Assembly (NCBI GenBank): GCA_020634625.1
Contig: JACKBJ010000008.1
Coordinates: 62,001-126,000, forward strand
From: Caldilineae bacterium
GTDB taxonomy: Bacteria; Chloroflexota; Anaerolineae; Epilineales; Epilineaceae
Length of the DNA: 64,000 nucleotides
Direction of reading: 5' to 3'
Part shown: positions 45,501-53,223 of the stretch, piece after piece
Numbering within the stretch: position 1 is the stretch's first letter
Layout of the letters: every line of letters starts with the position of its first letter
Position numbers and translations under genes: made by a program
Notes under the pieces: model-generated
Seen by the model: the letters and a program-made list of their open reading frames with translations, nothing else
What the model was told of the DNA's origin: nothing
Database searches by the model: none

Positions 45501-45976
45501 GCGGGATCAGCGCTGGCGGCCTGGCGACCGTAACCCTGACGGCGGGGACGCGCACCGGCGCGGCCGAGCTGCGCGCGAGCGCCGGCGATGCCACGGCCGC
45601 GCTCGCGCTGGCCTTCGATGCCGGCCCGCCCGGGGCGCTGGGCGTCTCGGCGCGGCCAGCGACCGTCGCCAACGATGGGACGACGCGCGTCACGGTGCTG
45701 GTGAGCGACGCCTGCGCCAACCCGGTCGCCGACGGCTGGCCGATCACGCTGTCGGCCGAGCGGGGCCGCTGGGCCAATGGGGCCAGCCGCTACACGCTGC
45801 CCAGCACCGGCGGGCGGGTCGAGGCGATCCTCTCCGTGGGTCGCGTCGCCGGGACCCTGCGCGTCTCGGCCAGCCATGCACAGACGCAGGGCGAGGCCCA
45901 GATCTCGGTCGATCCGGCGCCCACGCGCTGGGACATCTACCTGCCCTTCAGCGCGACATACTCCGGGCAGCGCTGA
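42563..45976 (+). CDS. Large secreted DUF11 and bacterial Ig-like repeat protein
   Basis: An 1,137-residue exported protein. A signal peptide lies at residues about 15-46 (WWLACLLAASGLAAAWIGLLPL). The body is a series of DUF11-type domains (pattern LRLTLSGPPSA...YRLVLTNTGGASA...VTLTLPAAL). Interspersed are invasin/Big_1-like domains (RVEARVRDAFGNLVTEPVTLSFSSTGGSF at about 446, and two near the C-terminus with ARILDAQGNPVADGSPITW and VSDACANPVADGWPITL). It ends RWDIYLPFSATYSGQR. TTG 42563 with GAGAG upstream is the likely start; ATG 42605 is possible. Likely a surface adhesin or structural protein. Confidence 0.85.
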   Translation: MTPSALQTKASSRPMPGWWLACLLAASGLAAAWIGLLPLSPGVVRAERPLAEANLRLTLSGPPSAAAGAQLGYRLVLTNTGGASAPGTQVTLTLPAALDALDASLAYDEPSPGVLVWTPGDLPVGAVRQLTLTVRVRLEAADGPLPELVAETRGTFDEAELSDNRAELPLELAPTDLRLLVASEQSAVQPGDLVTHTVTIVNVSRQAAAGLIITASLSGADWQSDTATAPENGFTRRLLPGGPRWERAALPGPWTAHIDLVTRVPQDAPAGALVRHALVLSAVTRDARSSDDRVSTAPIAVAMTDLFVRLTGPGRAAPDDGVEYTLSYGNRGPGEVRETRITDTLPAGMAFVSASPPASLVGDRTLVWRTGRLRAGAEDIIRVQARLLGGLAAGSLLESRAEIGMDAPDLAPADNVAATTTEVVPGRPAGLELSLAEVLPVDGRARVEARVRDAFGNLVTEPVTLSFSSTGGSFVPAQSASVGGLATTTFVAGPLPGDVAVTVRLGALRADASLRLEPADLSLAGMVIGPGGPVASSQLLPGDPITYTLDLRNTGLATARGVVLATAFDLRLLPRGVQSRVAVTETALPPGLLDLPEGYSLRAWQLPDLAAGARISLTLPARIDPAPDQAWTGFDPVFLRSAVKTTTAERGQPDLVHTQKLDVHAADLFAGLSLNGLASSIRPGGQLVYDLSFGNGEAALVDGASITFTLPISTSFDHWMPLAGASLEPDPDSLEAASSALIWRISGPVPTTGGLRLWLDVDEDAPAEQLLQAQLRIGSPVYDVNPGNDSAVDLGAWLRGVNLSSQIQAPATGFPGQSLSGRIELHNAALRDTAENVVLRAELPPGLRLLRSEPAAASGPDGSLRWTLERPLAAGASAFFDLDLALAAELAPGTRLRLMVEAASSSRESYIGDNLAAAEILVVPGPPARIELAAERLRLVACAEDSTRITARILDAQGNPVADGSPITWSSEQGRLSSTSGISAGGLATVTLTAGTRTGAAELRASAGDATAALALAFDAGPPGALGVSARPATVANDGTTRVTVLVSDACANPVADGWPITLSAERGRWANGASRYTLPSTGGRVEAILSVGRVAGTLRVSASHAQTQGEAQISVDPAPTRWDIYLPFSATYSGQR

Positions 45977-46073
45977 GCGCGGCGCGCTTCACCCGAGCCA
46001 GGCCTCGACTCGGCCGGACCCCGCCTCTCCGATCGCGCGGCAGGCGCGCGGCGGCCGCCCTATCGGACGCGGA

Positions 46074-47768
46074 TCAGCCGGCGGGCTCGCAGGGAATGCG
46101 CAGCGTCAGGCGCGCGCCTCCGCCCGATGGCGACTCGGCGGCCAGGGTACCGCCATGCGCGGCGACGATCTCGTTGGCGATGGCCAGCCCCAGACCGCTG
46201 CCTCCGGCGCGACGCGCCCGATCGGCACGGTAGAAGCGCTCGAAGATGCGCGGCAGATCCTGTGCCGCGATGCCCGGGCCCTGGTCGACCACGTCGACGC
46301 GGACGGCCGGTCGGTCGTCCGGAAGCGTATCGGCGCAGGCGGTCAGCCGCACCCGCTCGCCGGCCGGGCTGAAGTGAACGGCGTTCTCGACCAGGTTGTT
46401 GACCGCTCGCGCCAGCCAGTCGGCGTCCATCCATGCGTTCAGGTCGCTCGCCGCATCGACCTCGATGCGGACCTGGCTGGCCGAGGCCAGCGGTCGATAG
46501 GCCTCGGCGACGGACTCCAGGAGCGGCGCGACGGGCGCCCGCTGCAAGCGCAGCCCGGCGGACTGATTCTCGAGCCGCGCCAGCTCGACCAGCGACTCGA
46601 CCAGCGTCACCATGCGGTCGCCGGCGGCTTCGATGGCGCGGATCGCTTGAGCCCGTTGGGCTTCGCTGCGCGCCGTCCCGTCCGAGAGGGCCGCGGCGAA
46701 GCCGCGCACCGTGGTCAAGGGGGTGCGCAGGTCGTGCCCGACGTTCATCACGAAGTCACGCTGGCGCCGGTCGGCCTCGGCCACCGCCTGGGCCATGCTG
46801 TTGAAGCTGCGGGCCAGGCGCCCCAGCTCGTCTCGTCGTTCGGCCGCGACCGCGACGGCGTAGTCGCCCGAGGCCATCCGTTCGCTGGCCGCGGTAAGGT
46901 CCGCCACCGGTCGGGTGATCGATCGGGCCAGCATCCAGGCGACCCACATCGCGATGCTCAACGCGCCCAGGCCGACCAACGCCACCGAGGGCAGCATCGA
47001 TCGCCAGAGCCCGCTCAGCTCGGCCCGGGGTCGGACGATGGCCAGGTGGAGCGGCGGCACCGCCCGCGCGTCGACGAAGCGCGCCCAGCTGGCATCCGGC
47101 TCGATGGTGACCGGGAGTGGGACGGTCGTGTACAGCAGGCTGCCGCCACCGTCCAGGGAAAGCTCCGAGACCACCGGGCGACCTTCGGCGTCGTTGGGCT
47201 GAGGGACCAGGCGCAGGGCGCCGCTGCCGAAGGGGCGCCTCAGGATGCCGCTGGCGGCGCCTGGCCGGGCCGCGAAGGCTGGCGCGGGCGAGGGCGTGGT
47301 CGAGGGCCTGCCAGGGCCCGCGGCTGCTGCCGTCCCGCTCGACGCCGCGCGGCCATTCGGTCCTCGATCGCGGCCGAAGCCGCGGCCGAAGCTCGGTGAG
47401 ATCGAGGCCAGCTGCCGACCCTTGGCGTCGATCAGGGTCAGCGGCTGGCTGGCACGACGCAACCGAACGTCGGTGAAGAGCAGGCGCTCGAGGCGCTCGA
47501 CCGGCATGGGCTCGGCGCCCGCGGCCTCGGTCAAGACGTTCGACAGGCTCAGGGCCTGGTTGGCCATGATCGTGCGCGCATCGCGTTCGAGGCGGTGACC
47601 GTACAGGACCAGGGCAGCGCCATTGGCCAGGAGGGCCGTGAGCAGGGCCAGTAGGCCGAAGGCGAGCAGCAGCCGAACCTGAAGGCTGCCGGACACATGG
47701 CCTTCGAGCCAGGCCCTCCGTCGATCGAGCACCGAGCGATCCGGTCGGTGCGAGGACGTCGCCGACAT
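46074..47768 (-). CDS. Sensor histidine kinase
   Basis: A 564-residue membrane kinase. TM1 is at about 31-54; a roughly 200-residue extracytoplasmic sensor region with a Pro/Ala/Ser-rich insert follows; TM2 is near 255-278, then a HAMP linker. The dimerisation domain has the phospho-acceptor His345 in NVGHDLRTPL. The ATPase domain has the N box NLVENAVHF, G1 DQGPGIA, F box FERFYRADRA and G2 GGSGLGLAI. Its start overlaps the response regulator stop by one base (TGATG), so the two form a coupled operon. The stimulus is unknown. Confidence 0.93.
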   Translation of the reverse strand: MSATSSHRPDRSVLDRRRAWLEGHVSGSLQVRLLLAFGLLALLTALLANGAALVLYGHRLERDARTIMANQALSLSNVLTEAAGAEPMPVERLERLLFTDVRLRRASQPLTLIDAKGRQLASISPSFGRGFGRDRGPNGRAASSGTAAAAGPGRPSTTPSPAPAFAARPGAASGILRRPFGSGALRLVPQPNDAEGRPVVSELSLDGGGSLLYTTVPLPVTIEPDASWARFVDARAVPPLHLAIVRPRAELSGLWRSMLPSVALVGLGALSIAMWVAWMLARSITRPVADLTAASERMASGDYAVAVAAERRDELGRLARSFNSMAQAVAEADRRQRDFVMNVGHDLRTPLTTVRGFAAALSDGTARSEAQRAQAIRAIEAAGDRMVTLVESLVELARLENQSAGLRLQRAPVAPLLESVAEAYRPLASASQVRIEVDAASDLNAWMDADWLARAVNNLVENAVHFSPAGERVRLTACADTLPDDRPAVRVDVVDQGPGIAAQDLPRIFERFYRADRARRAGGSGLGLAIANEIVAAHGGTLAAESPSGGGARLTLRIPCEPAG

Positions 47769-48466
47769 CAGCTCTGCAGGATCAGCTTGTAGCCGACTCC
47801 CCACACCGTCTCGATCTTGACCTGTTGGCTGGCCTCGAGGTAGCGACGGACGTGCGCCACGTGCACGTCGACCGTACGGCTGTCGCCCAGGAAGTCGTAG
47901 CCCCAGACCTTGTCCAGCAGGTTGTCGCGGCTCTGGACGATGCCCTCGTGGCGCGCCAGGTGCAGCAACAGGTCGAACTCGCGCGCGCGCATGTCGACCG
48001 TGTTGCCGGCGATCCGCACGAGACGGCGGGCGGAGTCGACCAGCAGGTCGCCGACCTCGACCGGGCCGATGCTGGCCGCCAGCTCGGCGGCGCTGGGCGC
48101 ATGGTTGCCCGCTCGGCGCAGGACTGCCTTGACCCGTGCCACCAGCTCGCGACCATGGAAGGGCTTGACGATGTAATCGTCCGCGCCGAGCTCGAGACCG
48201 ACCACCCGGTCGACCGGGTCGCCGCGCGCGGTGAGCATGATCACCGGCAGGTCACCCTCGGCGCGCAGGCGGCGACAGACCTCCCAGCCGTCCATCTCGG
48301 GCAGCATGATGTCGAGCAGCACCAGATCGGGCGGCGCGACGGTGATGCGGGAGAGCGCGGCGGCGCCGTCCTCGGCGCGCTCGACCTTGAAACCTTCCGT
48401 CTCGAGGTACATCGCAGCCAGATCGGCGATGGCGGGTTCATCGTCGACGACGAGGATCGTGGGCAT
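47768..48466 (-). CDS. OmpR-family response regulator
   Basis: A 232-residue two-component regulator with a complete receiver: acidic pocket VVDDEP, phospho-acceptor Asp52 in LLDIMLPEMDGW, Thr in MLTARGD and Lys in YIVKPF. A winged-helix OmpR/PhoB DNA-binding domain follows (REFDLLLHLARH, VWGYDFLGDSRTVDVHVAHVRR). Cognate kinase is the overlapping downstream gene. A TAGAAT -10 lies about 70 bp upstream. Confidence 0.95.
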   Translation of the reverse strand: MPTILVVDDEPAIADLAAMYLETEGFKVERAEDGAAALSRITVAPPDLVLLDIMLPEMDGWEVCRRLRAEGDLPVIMLTARGDPVDRVVGLELGADDYIVKPFHGRELVARVKAVLRRAGNHAPSAAELAASIGPVEVGDLLVDSARRLVRIAGNTVDMRAREFDLLLHLARHEGIVQSRDNLLDKVWGYDFLGDSRTVDVHVAHVRRYLEASQQVKIETVWGVGYKLILQS

Positions 48467-48532
48467 CGTGCATCACTCCATGGCAACGGACGAGGGCCGG
48501 GCGGACCGGGCACGGTCGCGCATCCAGCCTGC

Positions 48533-48561
48533 ATTCTAGTCCTTGCCGCGCCCGGCGTCGA
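48533..48561 (-). promoter_or_regulatory. Candidate promoter of the two-component operon
   Basis: On the minus strand TAGAAT (48538-48533) with TCGACG 17 bp upstream (48561-48556). The leader to ATG 48466 is about 60 bases. Confidence 0.5.
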
Positions 48562-48629
48562 TTGCGCGTTGCGGGCGCCATGGGCGCCGAGCCCGTTGGG
48601 CAAAGGAGCGCGCGACGGTGCGCGATGCG

Positions 48630-49196
48630 CTAGGACCGACTCAGGCTCGCGGCGAGCAGCCTTCGGCCGCGCGCGATGCGGCTCTTGACGGTGCCCATGG
48701 GCAGTCCGGTCACGTCGCAGATCTCGGCGTAGGAGAGCTCCTGCACGTGTCTCAGGAAGACCACTTCGCGGAACTCGTCCGGAAGCTGGGCCAGCGCATC
48801 GCGGATGCGATCGGCCAGCTCCCGGCGCTCGCGGCGCTCTTCGGGCGTGGGGCCGGGATCGGCCAGGACCGCGGGCGAGCCACCGCCCTCTTCCTGCACG
48901 GCTTCGAGCGAGAGCGCGCGCAACCCGCGGGTTCGGGTGTTGATGCACAGGTTGTGCGCGATGCGATAGATCCAGGTCGAGAAGCTGTAGCTGGGATCGT
49001 AGGTGGCCAGCGCGAAGTAGGTGCGGCAGAACACGGCCTGGGTCAGCTCCTCGGCTTCCGCCGCGTCGCCGGTGGCGCGCCACATGGCCGAGTGGATGCG
49101 CTGCTGGTAGCGTGCCACGAGCAGGCCGAAGCTGTCGCGATCGCCGTCGAGCACGGCGGCGACGATCTCGGCATCGGAGCGTTCCTGACGGTTCAT
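48630..49196 (-). CDS. ECF-type RNA polymerase sigma factor
   Basis: A 188-residue sigma-70-family factor of ECF size. Region 2 is at about 10-80 (FGLLVARYQQRIHSAMWRATGD, AEELTQAVFCRTYF, FSTWIYRIAHNLCINTRTR). Region 4 is at about 130-180 (LPDEFREVVFLRHVQELSYAEICDVTGLPMGTVKSRIARGR). No anti-sigma factor gene is adjacent. It is last in a minus-strand array with the cNMP-binding, winged-helix, zinc-ribbon and MinD-like genes and, further up, a PrsW-family gene. ATG 49196 is preferred to a GTG six codons upstream. Confidence 0.94.
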   Translation of the reverse strand: MNRQERSDAEIVAAVLDGDRDSFGLLVARYQQRIHSAMWRATGDAAEAEELTQAVFCRTYFALATYDPSYSFSTWIYRIAHNLCINTRTRGLRALSLEAVQEEGGGSPAVLADPGPTPEERRERRELADRIRDALAQLPDEFREVVFLRHVQELSYAEICDVTGLPMGTVKSRIARGRRLLAASLSRS

Positions 49197-49260
49197 GGCG
49201 CGGCAGTGTGACACAGGCAGGCAGCCGGTGCAAGTGAAATGGCCTGCCCGAGTGCCCGGC

Positions 49261-49980
49261 TCAGCCCTCGTCTTCGCCGCGGATCCGGCGCCGCATGTCG
49301 CGCGAGCGGGACTGCAGCGAGCGGAAGAAGTCGCTCTCGGTGACCTCGGCCAGCTGCTGTTCGTACTTGCCGCGGTCGATCTCGATGCGCAGCTGCTGCA
49401 GCTCCTGCCGGAGTGCGGCCTCGCGCGCCTGAACCGACTGGATCATGTCGGCGAAGCTCGCGACGAAGCGCGCCATGTTCGGATCGGCGTGGTCGGCCGC
49501 CTCGGCCTGGATGGCGGTGCCCGCGCCGGCGTAGTCGCCCTCGGTCACCAACCGCGCCCAGCGCGAGACATAGCCCAGATACTCGGCGTTGCGCCGCATG
49601 CGCGTGCCGAGCAGCTCGATGACCATGCTGGCCAGGGCCGGCACCCGGGGCAGCGCCTCCAGGAAATCCTCGCGTCGCAGCATGCGCAGGCGGCTGGGCT
49701 CGAGCGCGCTCACCCCCGCCGAGCGTGCACCGCCGTCGACCAGCGCCAGCTCACCCAGCTGCTGGCCCGGGCCGATGCGCTCGAGCACGACCCGGCTGCC
49801 GTCGGCGGCCTCGGCGTGGACCTCCAGCCGACCCTCCACCACCGTGTAGAAGGCGTCGCCCGGGTCGCCTTGCGCGAACAGGACCGCTCCGGGCGCGAGC
49901 TGCAGCTCCTGCCAGGCTTCGGCCAGCTCGGGCCGGCCCATCAGCTGCCCGATCAGGTCCGGCGTCGCGTCCGCGTTCAT
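49261..49980 (-). CDS. Cyclic-nucleotide-binding protein with C-terminal coiled coil
   Basis: A 239-residue protein. Residues about 15-130 are a CAP_ED domain with a well-kept phosphate-binding cassette (LGELALVDGGARSA). In place of a DNA-binding helix-turn-helix, the C-terminal half is helical, with a predicted coiled coil at about 185-235 (REAALRQELQQLRIEIDRGKYEQQL) and a very basic stretch RSRDMRRRIRGE. It therefore looks like a cNMP-responsive adaptor, not a transcription factor. It overlaps the winged-helix gene by 4 bp (ATGA). cAMP could come from the cyclase encoded about 3 kb away. Confidence 0.87.
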   Translation of the reverse strand: MNADATPDLIGQLMGRPELAEAWQELQLAPGAVLFAQGDPGDAFYTVVEGRLEVHAEAADGSRVVLERIGPGQQLGELALVDGGARSAGVSALEPSRLRMLRREDFLEALPRVPALASMVIELLGTRMRRNAEYLGYVSRWARLVTEGDYAGAGTAIQAEAADHADPNMARFVASFADMIQSVQAREAALRQELQQLRIEIDRGKYEQQLAEVTESDFFRSLQSRSRDMRRRIRGEDEG

Positions 49981-50384
49981 GGCGTCGCTCCCGAAGGTCC
50001 GGACGATCGCGCGTCGGCCGGGTCTTCGGCATCGTCGCCCTCACCCTTCGTCAGCTCGGAGAGCGAGGCCCAGATGTCGAGCGGCACCTCGCGTCGGCGC
50101 CGCTGGCCGAAGTAGGTTCGGTAATGCGGGACGCCCTTGATCTCGCGGCCGAGGACGAAGCCCTTCTCCTCGAGCGCGCCCAACAGGTGGGTCGCCTCGG
50201 CCTCCGTGAGGCCGGCGAGCTCGCAGAGCGTCGCCAGCGGGAGCTCGCCCTTGCGCGAGAGCAGGAGCACCAGCGTGCGCAGGTCATCCGGCATGTCGAG
50301 CAGGTCGACCGGCGAGATGCCGGCCATCTTTTCGCGCTGCTCGAGGTCCTGTTGCAGTCGGTCGAACAAGCCAGCCATCGTCAT
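49977..50384 (-). CDS. Small winged-helix/MarR-like protein
   Basis: A 135-residue protein with a winged-helix fold at about residues 30-95 (LRTLVLLLSRKGELPLATLCELAGLTEAEATHLLGALEEKGFV), followed by a basic wing and a polar acidic tail. It probably binds DNA or a partner protein. Overlap with the downstream cNMP-binding gene (ATGA) and a 22-bp gap to the zinc-ribbon gene upstream place it in one operon. Confidence 0.78.
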   Translation of the reverse strand: MTMAGLFDRLQQDLEQREKMAGISPVDLLDMPDDLRTLVLLLSRKGELPLATLCELAGLTEAEATHLLGALEEKGFVLGREIKGVPHYRTYFGQRRRREVPLDIWASLSELTKGEGDDAEDPADARSSGPSGATP

Positions 50385-50406
50385 TCCTCCTCGCCGCTCC
50401 GGGCGA

Positions 50407-50619
50407 TCAGTAGATCTCCGGCATCGGCAGCGGCTCGGGCTGGGGCTTGCAGGTGCCGCACCACAGCGCGTCCGAGACCACCACGGCCTTGGGAATCTGA
50501 TTGTCGCCGACGAAGATGGTCAGGATGAAGGGCATCGGTCCGTGGTGCTGATCGCAGACGGCCCGACCGCAGAATTGGCAGACGCCCATCGGAGTCTCGC
50601 CGCATTTGTGACAGCGCAT
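50407..50619 (-). CDS. Small double zinc-ribbon protein
   Basis: A 70-residue protein with Cys-x2-Cys (3,6), Cys-x2-Cys (14,17), Cys22 and His25-His26, and a late Cys-x2-Cys in WCGTC. This suits two zinc sites. The middle is hydrophobic (MPFILTIFVG) but short. No DNA-binding signature. The start lies 4 bp after the MinD-like gene's stop, so the two are tightly coupled. Confidence 0.75.
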   Translation of the reverse strand: MRCHKCGETPMGVCQFCGRAVCDQHHGPMPFILTIFVGDNQIPKAVVVSDALWCGTCKPQPEPLPMPEIY

Positions 50620-50623
50620 GCGT

Positions 50624-51379
50624 TCAGCCCTCCTCGCTCGAAGCCACGATGACGGCGGCCATGCGCTGCAGCGAGCGGCTCAAGGGCAGCGTCGGAAAGG
50701 CCAGCGCGAAGACGCCCTCGCTCGAGAGCTGCATCATCTCCTCCGAGTGCGGCAGGACCTCGATGACCGGGCAGCCGTAGGCCGTCTCGGCCTGCTCGCG
50801 CAGGGCATCCGGATCGAAGCTCTGCGGCACCTTGTTCACCACCAGGTACAGCTCGGGCACGGCCAGCTTGCGGGCCACCTCGACCGTGACGCCGGTGCCC
50901 TGGTAGTCCTGTCGATCCGGGCGCATCACGATGAACAGGATGTCGCTGATGGCGATCGACAGCAGCGTCTCCTCGTTCAGGCCGGGATGCGTGTCGATGA
51001 ACAGATAATCCAGCGAGAGCTCGCGGACCAGATCGCGGAAGCCCTCGTTGAGCATCGTCACGTCGTAGCCCTCGCGCAGGATGCGGGCGATCTCGTTGGT
51101 CTTGATGCTCGAGGGAATGATCGACAGCTCACCGACGGGCTGCGGCACCGGGTAGGCCGCGTCCTGAATGCTGCAGCGGCCCCAGAGATAGTCGTTGAGC
51201 GTGTGTTCGACGTTGGTCTCGTTCATCCCGAAGATCACGTGGATGCCCGGCGACTGGATGTCGGTGTCGACGACGCCCACCCGCTTGCCGGAGCGGGCGA
51301 CCAGGGAGGCCAGGCTGGCGGTGATGTTGGACTTGCCCGTCCCGCCTCGGAAGGAGTGGATCGAAACGATCTTCGGCAT
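50624..51379 (-). CDS. MinD/ParA-like P-loop ATPase
   Basis: A 251-residue ATPase of the SIMIBI MinD/ParA group. The deviant Walker A reads FRGGTGKSN (about 9-17), so the usual first Lys of KGGxGK is Arg. The switch region has DTDIQSPGIHV and DYLFIDTHPGLNEETL. The C-terminus lacks a strong amphipathic membrane-targeting helix, although SRSLQRMAAVIVASS could be weakly amphipathic. ATG 51379 has AGGAG eight bases upstream, better than ATG 51385. It probably positions or regulates a partner, possibly the proteins encoded next to it. Confidence 0.87.
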   Translation of the reverse strand: MPKIVSIHSFRGGTGKSNITASLASLVARSGKRVGVVDTDIQSPGIHVIFGMNETNVEHTLNDYLWGRCSIQDAAYPVPQPVGELSIIPSSIKTNEIARILREGYDVTMLNEGFRDLVRELSLDYLFIDTHPGLNEETLLSIAISDILFIVMRPDRQDYQGTGVTVEVARKLAVPELYLVVNKVPQSFDPDALREQAETAYGCPVIEVLPHSEEMMQLSSEGVFALAFPTLPLSRSLQRMAAVIVASSEEG

Positions 51380-51430
51380 CTGCATGCTCCTGTTGGACGA
51401 TCGGATGGGGTCGCGCGCGGCGCTCGGCAC

Positions 51431-52540
51431 TCAGTCGCTGCGCGCGCCAAGGTTCTGCCAGATGTTCATGGTCGGCTCGGGGGCTTCGGCCAGGGCTCGC
51501 TCGAGGCCTTGCCACATCGGCTCCGCGTCGGGCGGTAGGATGGAGCGCACGAAGGACATGCAGTAGACGCCGACCTCACGCCGGATGACGTCCATCTGCG
51601 AGCGCAGCTCCGCGGTCTGCACCTCGAGCCTGGCACGCAGCTCCGGCTCGGTCGCCATCGACACCGCCTTGGCCTTGAGGCCCAGCTGGGCCTGCAACCG
51701 CAGGAAGCGCTCCACGGCGGCACGGCGCTCGGCCCCGAAGTGGGCTTCGATGGGCGCCAGCAGCGTGTTGATGTCGGCCAGGCGTTGGACCACGTCCGAC
51801 TCCTGCTGGGAGACGCCCAGGCCCAGGCCGAGCGTCTCGCGCAGCCAGACCGCTTCCTCGCGCAAACCCCAGCGAATGAAGCCCATCGTCATGACCACGC
51901 CGCCGATGCCGATGCCGAAGGCCAGGGCCAGCAGCCCGGGCCCGAGCGGCCCGCTGTTGACCACCCGGTTGAAGCTCATGTGGACCGCCATGGCGCCGGC
52001 CCAGCCCAAGAGCAGCGAGAACCCCCGGGTCCGGCCTCGGCCGAAGCGAAAGCGCCCCAGCGACACGCCGACCAGCGCGCTGGCGCTGCCGTGCATCAGC
52101 GAGGTCGAGAAGGCGCGGTTGACCGCGAGGCCGAGCGGGTCGCCCGCGCTGCGCAGGTAGTAGAGGTTCTCGATCACGGCAAACGCCGTGCCCGCGGCGA
52201 AGCCGTAGATGGCCCCGTCCACGAAGTACGTGAACTCGGTCCCCCGAGCATGCCAGGCGAGCGCCAGCGACTTGCCGATCTCCTCGACGACCGGCGCGAC
52301 GACGGTCTTGATCAGGAGCAGCGCGGCGGCCGAGCTCAGTCCGAGCAAGGCGATCGAGAGCTTGAGGGCGCTGGTGTTCACGACGAAGGCCAGCGGGAAG
52401 GCCGCCAGACCCCCGGCGAAACAGCTCACCACGACCTGGAAGCCCCCCGAGGCGTAGAGGTCGAGCCGTCGCACGACGTAGAGGAAGACCAGCGGGATGC
52501 CGATCGCCACGGCCATCGGAATCAGGATGTTCGGAGACAC
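51431..52540 (-). CDS. PrsW-family intramembrane metalloprotease-like protein
   Basis: A 369-residue polytopic membrane protein of the PrsW/CPBP-like family. About eight membrane helices fill the first 240 residues. The characteristic acidic pair is Glu86-Glu87 with Lys90 (VVEEIGK). Further family elements are AVIENLYYL, LMHGSASALVGV and AVHMSFNRVVN, which supply the conserved Asn and His residues. A soluble helical domain of about 125 residues follows. In Bacillus, PrsW cuts the anti-sigma factor RsiW. Start GTG 52540 follows AGGGAG. It lies upstream of a MinD-like gene and, four genes on, an ECF sigma factor gene. Confidence 0.85.
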   Translation of the reverse strand: MSPNILIPMAVAIGIPLVFLYVVRRLDLYASGGFQVVVSCFAGGLAAFPLAFVVNTSALKLSIALLGLSSAAALLLIKTVVAPVVEEIGKSLALAWHARGTEFTYFVDGAIYGFAAGTAFAVIENLYYLRSAGDPLGLAVNRAFSTSLMHGSASALVGVSLGRFRFGRGRTRGFSLLLGWAGAMAVHMSFNRVVNSGPLGPGLLALAFGIGIGGVVMTMGFIRWGLREEAVWLRETLGLGLGVSQQESDVVQRLADINTLLAPIEAHFGAERRAAVERFLRLQAQLGLKAKAVSMATEPELRARLEVQTAELRSQMDVIRREVGVYCMSFVRSILPPDAEPMWQGLERALAEAPEPTMNIWQNLGARSD

Positions 52541-52573
52541 GATCGGCTCCCTGGGGATCGCGAGGTCGAGCGC

Positions 52574-52602
52574 ATCATGCCAGCAGCCAGACCGTGGGGC
52601 AA
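52574..52602 (-). promoter_or_regulatory. Candidate promoter of the PrsW-to-sigma array
   Basis: TTGCCC (52602-52597), 17-bp spacer, CATGAT (52579-52574) on the minus strand. The leader to GTG 52540 is about 28 bases and includes AGGGAG. Confidence 0.5.
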
Positions 52603-52665
52603 GGCGGTCGCCCTTCGGCCCGCCCGGACCGGCCGCGGCGCGACGCCGCGTTCGGAGCGCCGGGT

Positions 52666-52695
52666 TTGGCTCGGCCGTTTCGAGCATGGTACCCT
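52666..52695 (+). promoter_or_regulatory. Candidate promoter of the coiled-coil/cyclase operon
   Basis: TTGGCT (52666-52671), 18-bp spacer, TACCCT (52690-52695) preceded by TGG (extended -10). It diverges from the PrsW promoter within 218 bp. Confidence 0.45.
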
Positions 52696-52758
52696 GGGCG
52701 GCAACCCGCGAGCTTCGCGGGGGCGTCGACACGGCGGCGAGCGCGCGGAGCCGAGGGC

Positions 52759-53223
52759 ATGATCGAAGAGCGGGATCGCGAGAGCCTGGCAGGCCCGGCC
52801 GAGCTGCTGGAAGCGGCGCGTGGCGAGGTCCGGCAGCTCGAACACACCGTGATCGCGCTGCGCGAGCGCCTGGAGGCCCTGCGTGCCGACGCCGACCGGC
52901 GCGAGGCCGCTGCCCGCGCCGACGCCGAGCGCGATGGCCGGCAGCTGCGTGAGACCGTCGCGCAATTGCGGGAAGCGCTCGAGCAGCAGGCGGCGCAGCA
53001 GCGAGCGGCCATGCAGGCAGCCGCGCTCGCGGCGCGCAGGGAGATCGAGCAGATGGAAGCCACGGTCGTCGCCTTGCGGACGCAGCTCGAGGATCAGCGC
53101 GCCAGGGCGGCGGCGAAGGCCTCCGACCAGGCCCTGGCCGCCGAGCGCGAGCAGGCCGAGCTGCGGGCCACCATCGTCGCCTTGAGGCGGCGGCTCGAGT
53201 CCGCCGGAGGAGATCGACCATGA
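52759..53223 (+). CDS. Coiled-coil protein
   Basis: A 154-residue, almost wholly heptad-repeat protein (LEHTVIALRERLEALRAD, ALEQQAAQQRAAMQAAALAARREIEQMEATVVALRTQLED is the long coiled region at about 25-120, described here by its ends). Two similar motifs, HTVIALRERLEAL and ATIVALRRRLESA, suggest an internal repeat. There is no membrane segment or domain I recognise. ATG 52759 has a GAGG nearby. Its stop overlaps the cyclase ATG by 4 bp (ATGA), so it is probably a dedicated partner of the cyclase. Confidence 0.75.
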   Translation: MIEERDRESLAGPAELLEAARGEVRQLEHTVIALRERLEALRADADRREAAARADAERDGRQLRETVAQLREALEQQAAQQRAAMQAAALAARREIEQMEATVVALRTQLEDQRARAAAKASDQALAAEREQAELRATIVALRRRLESAGGDRP

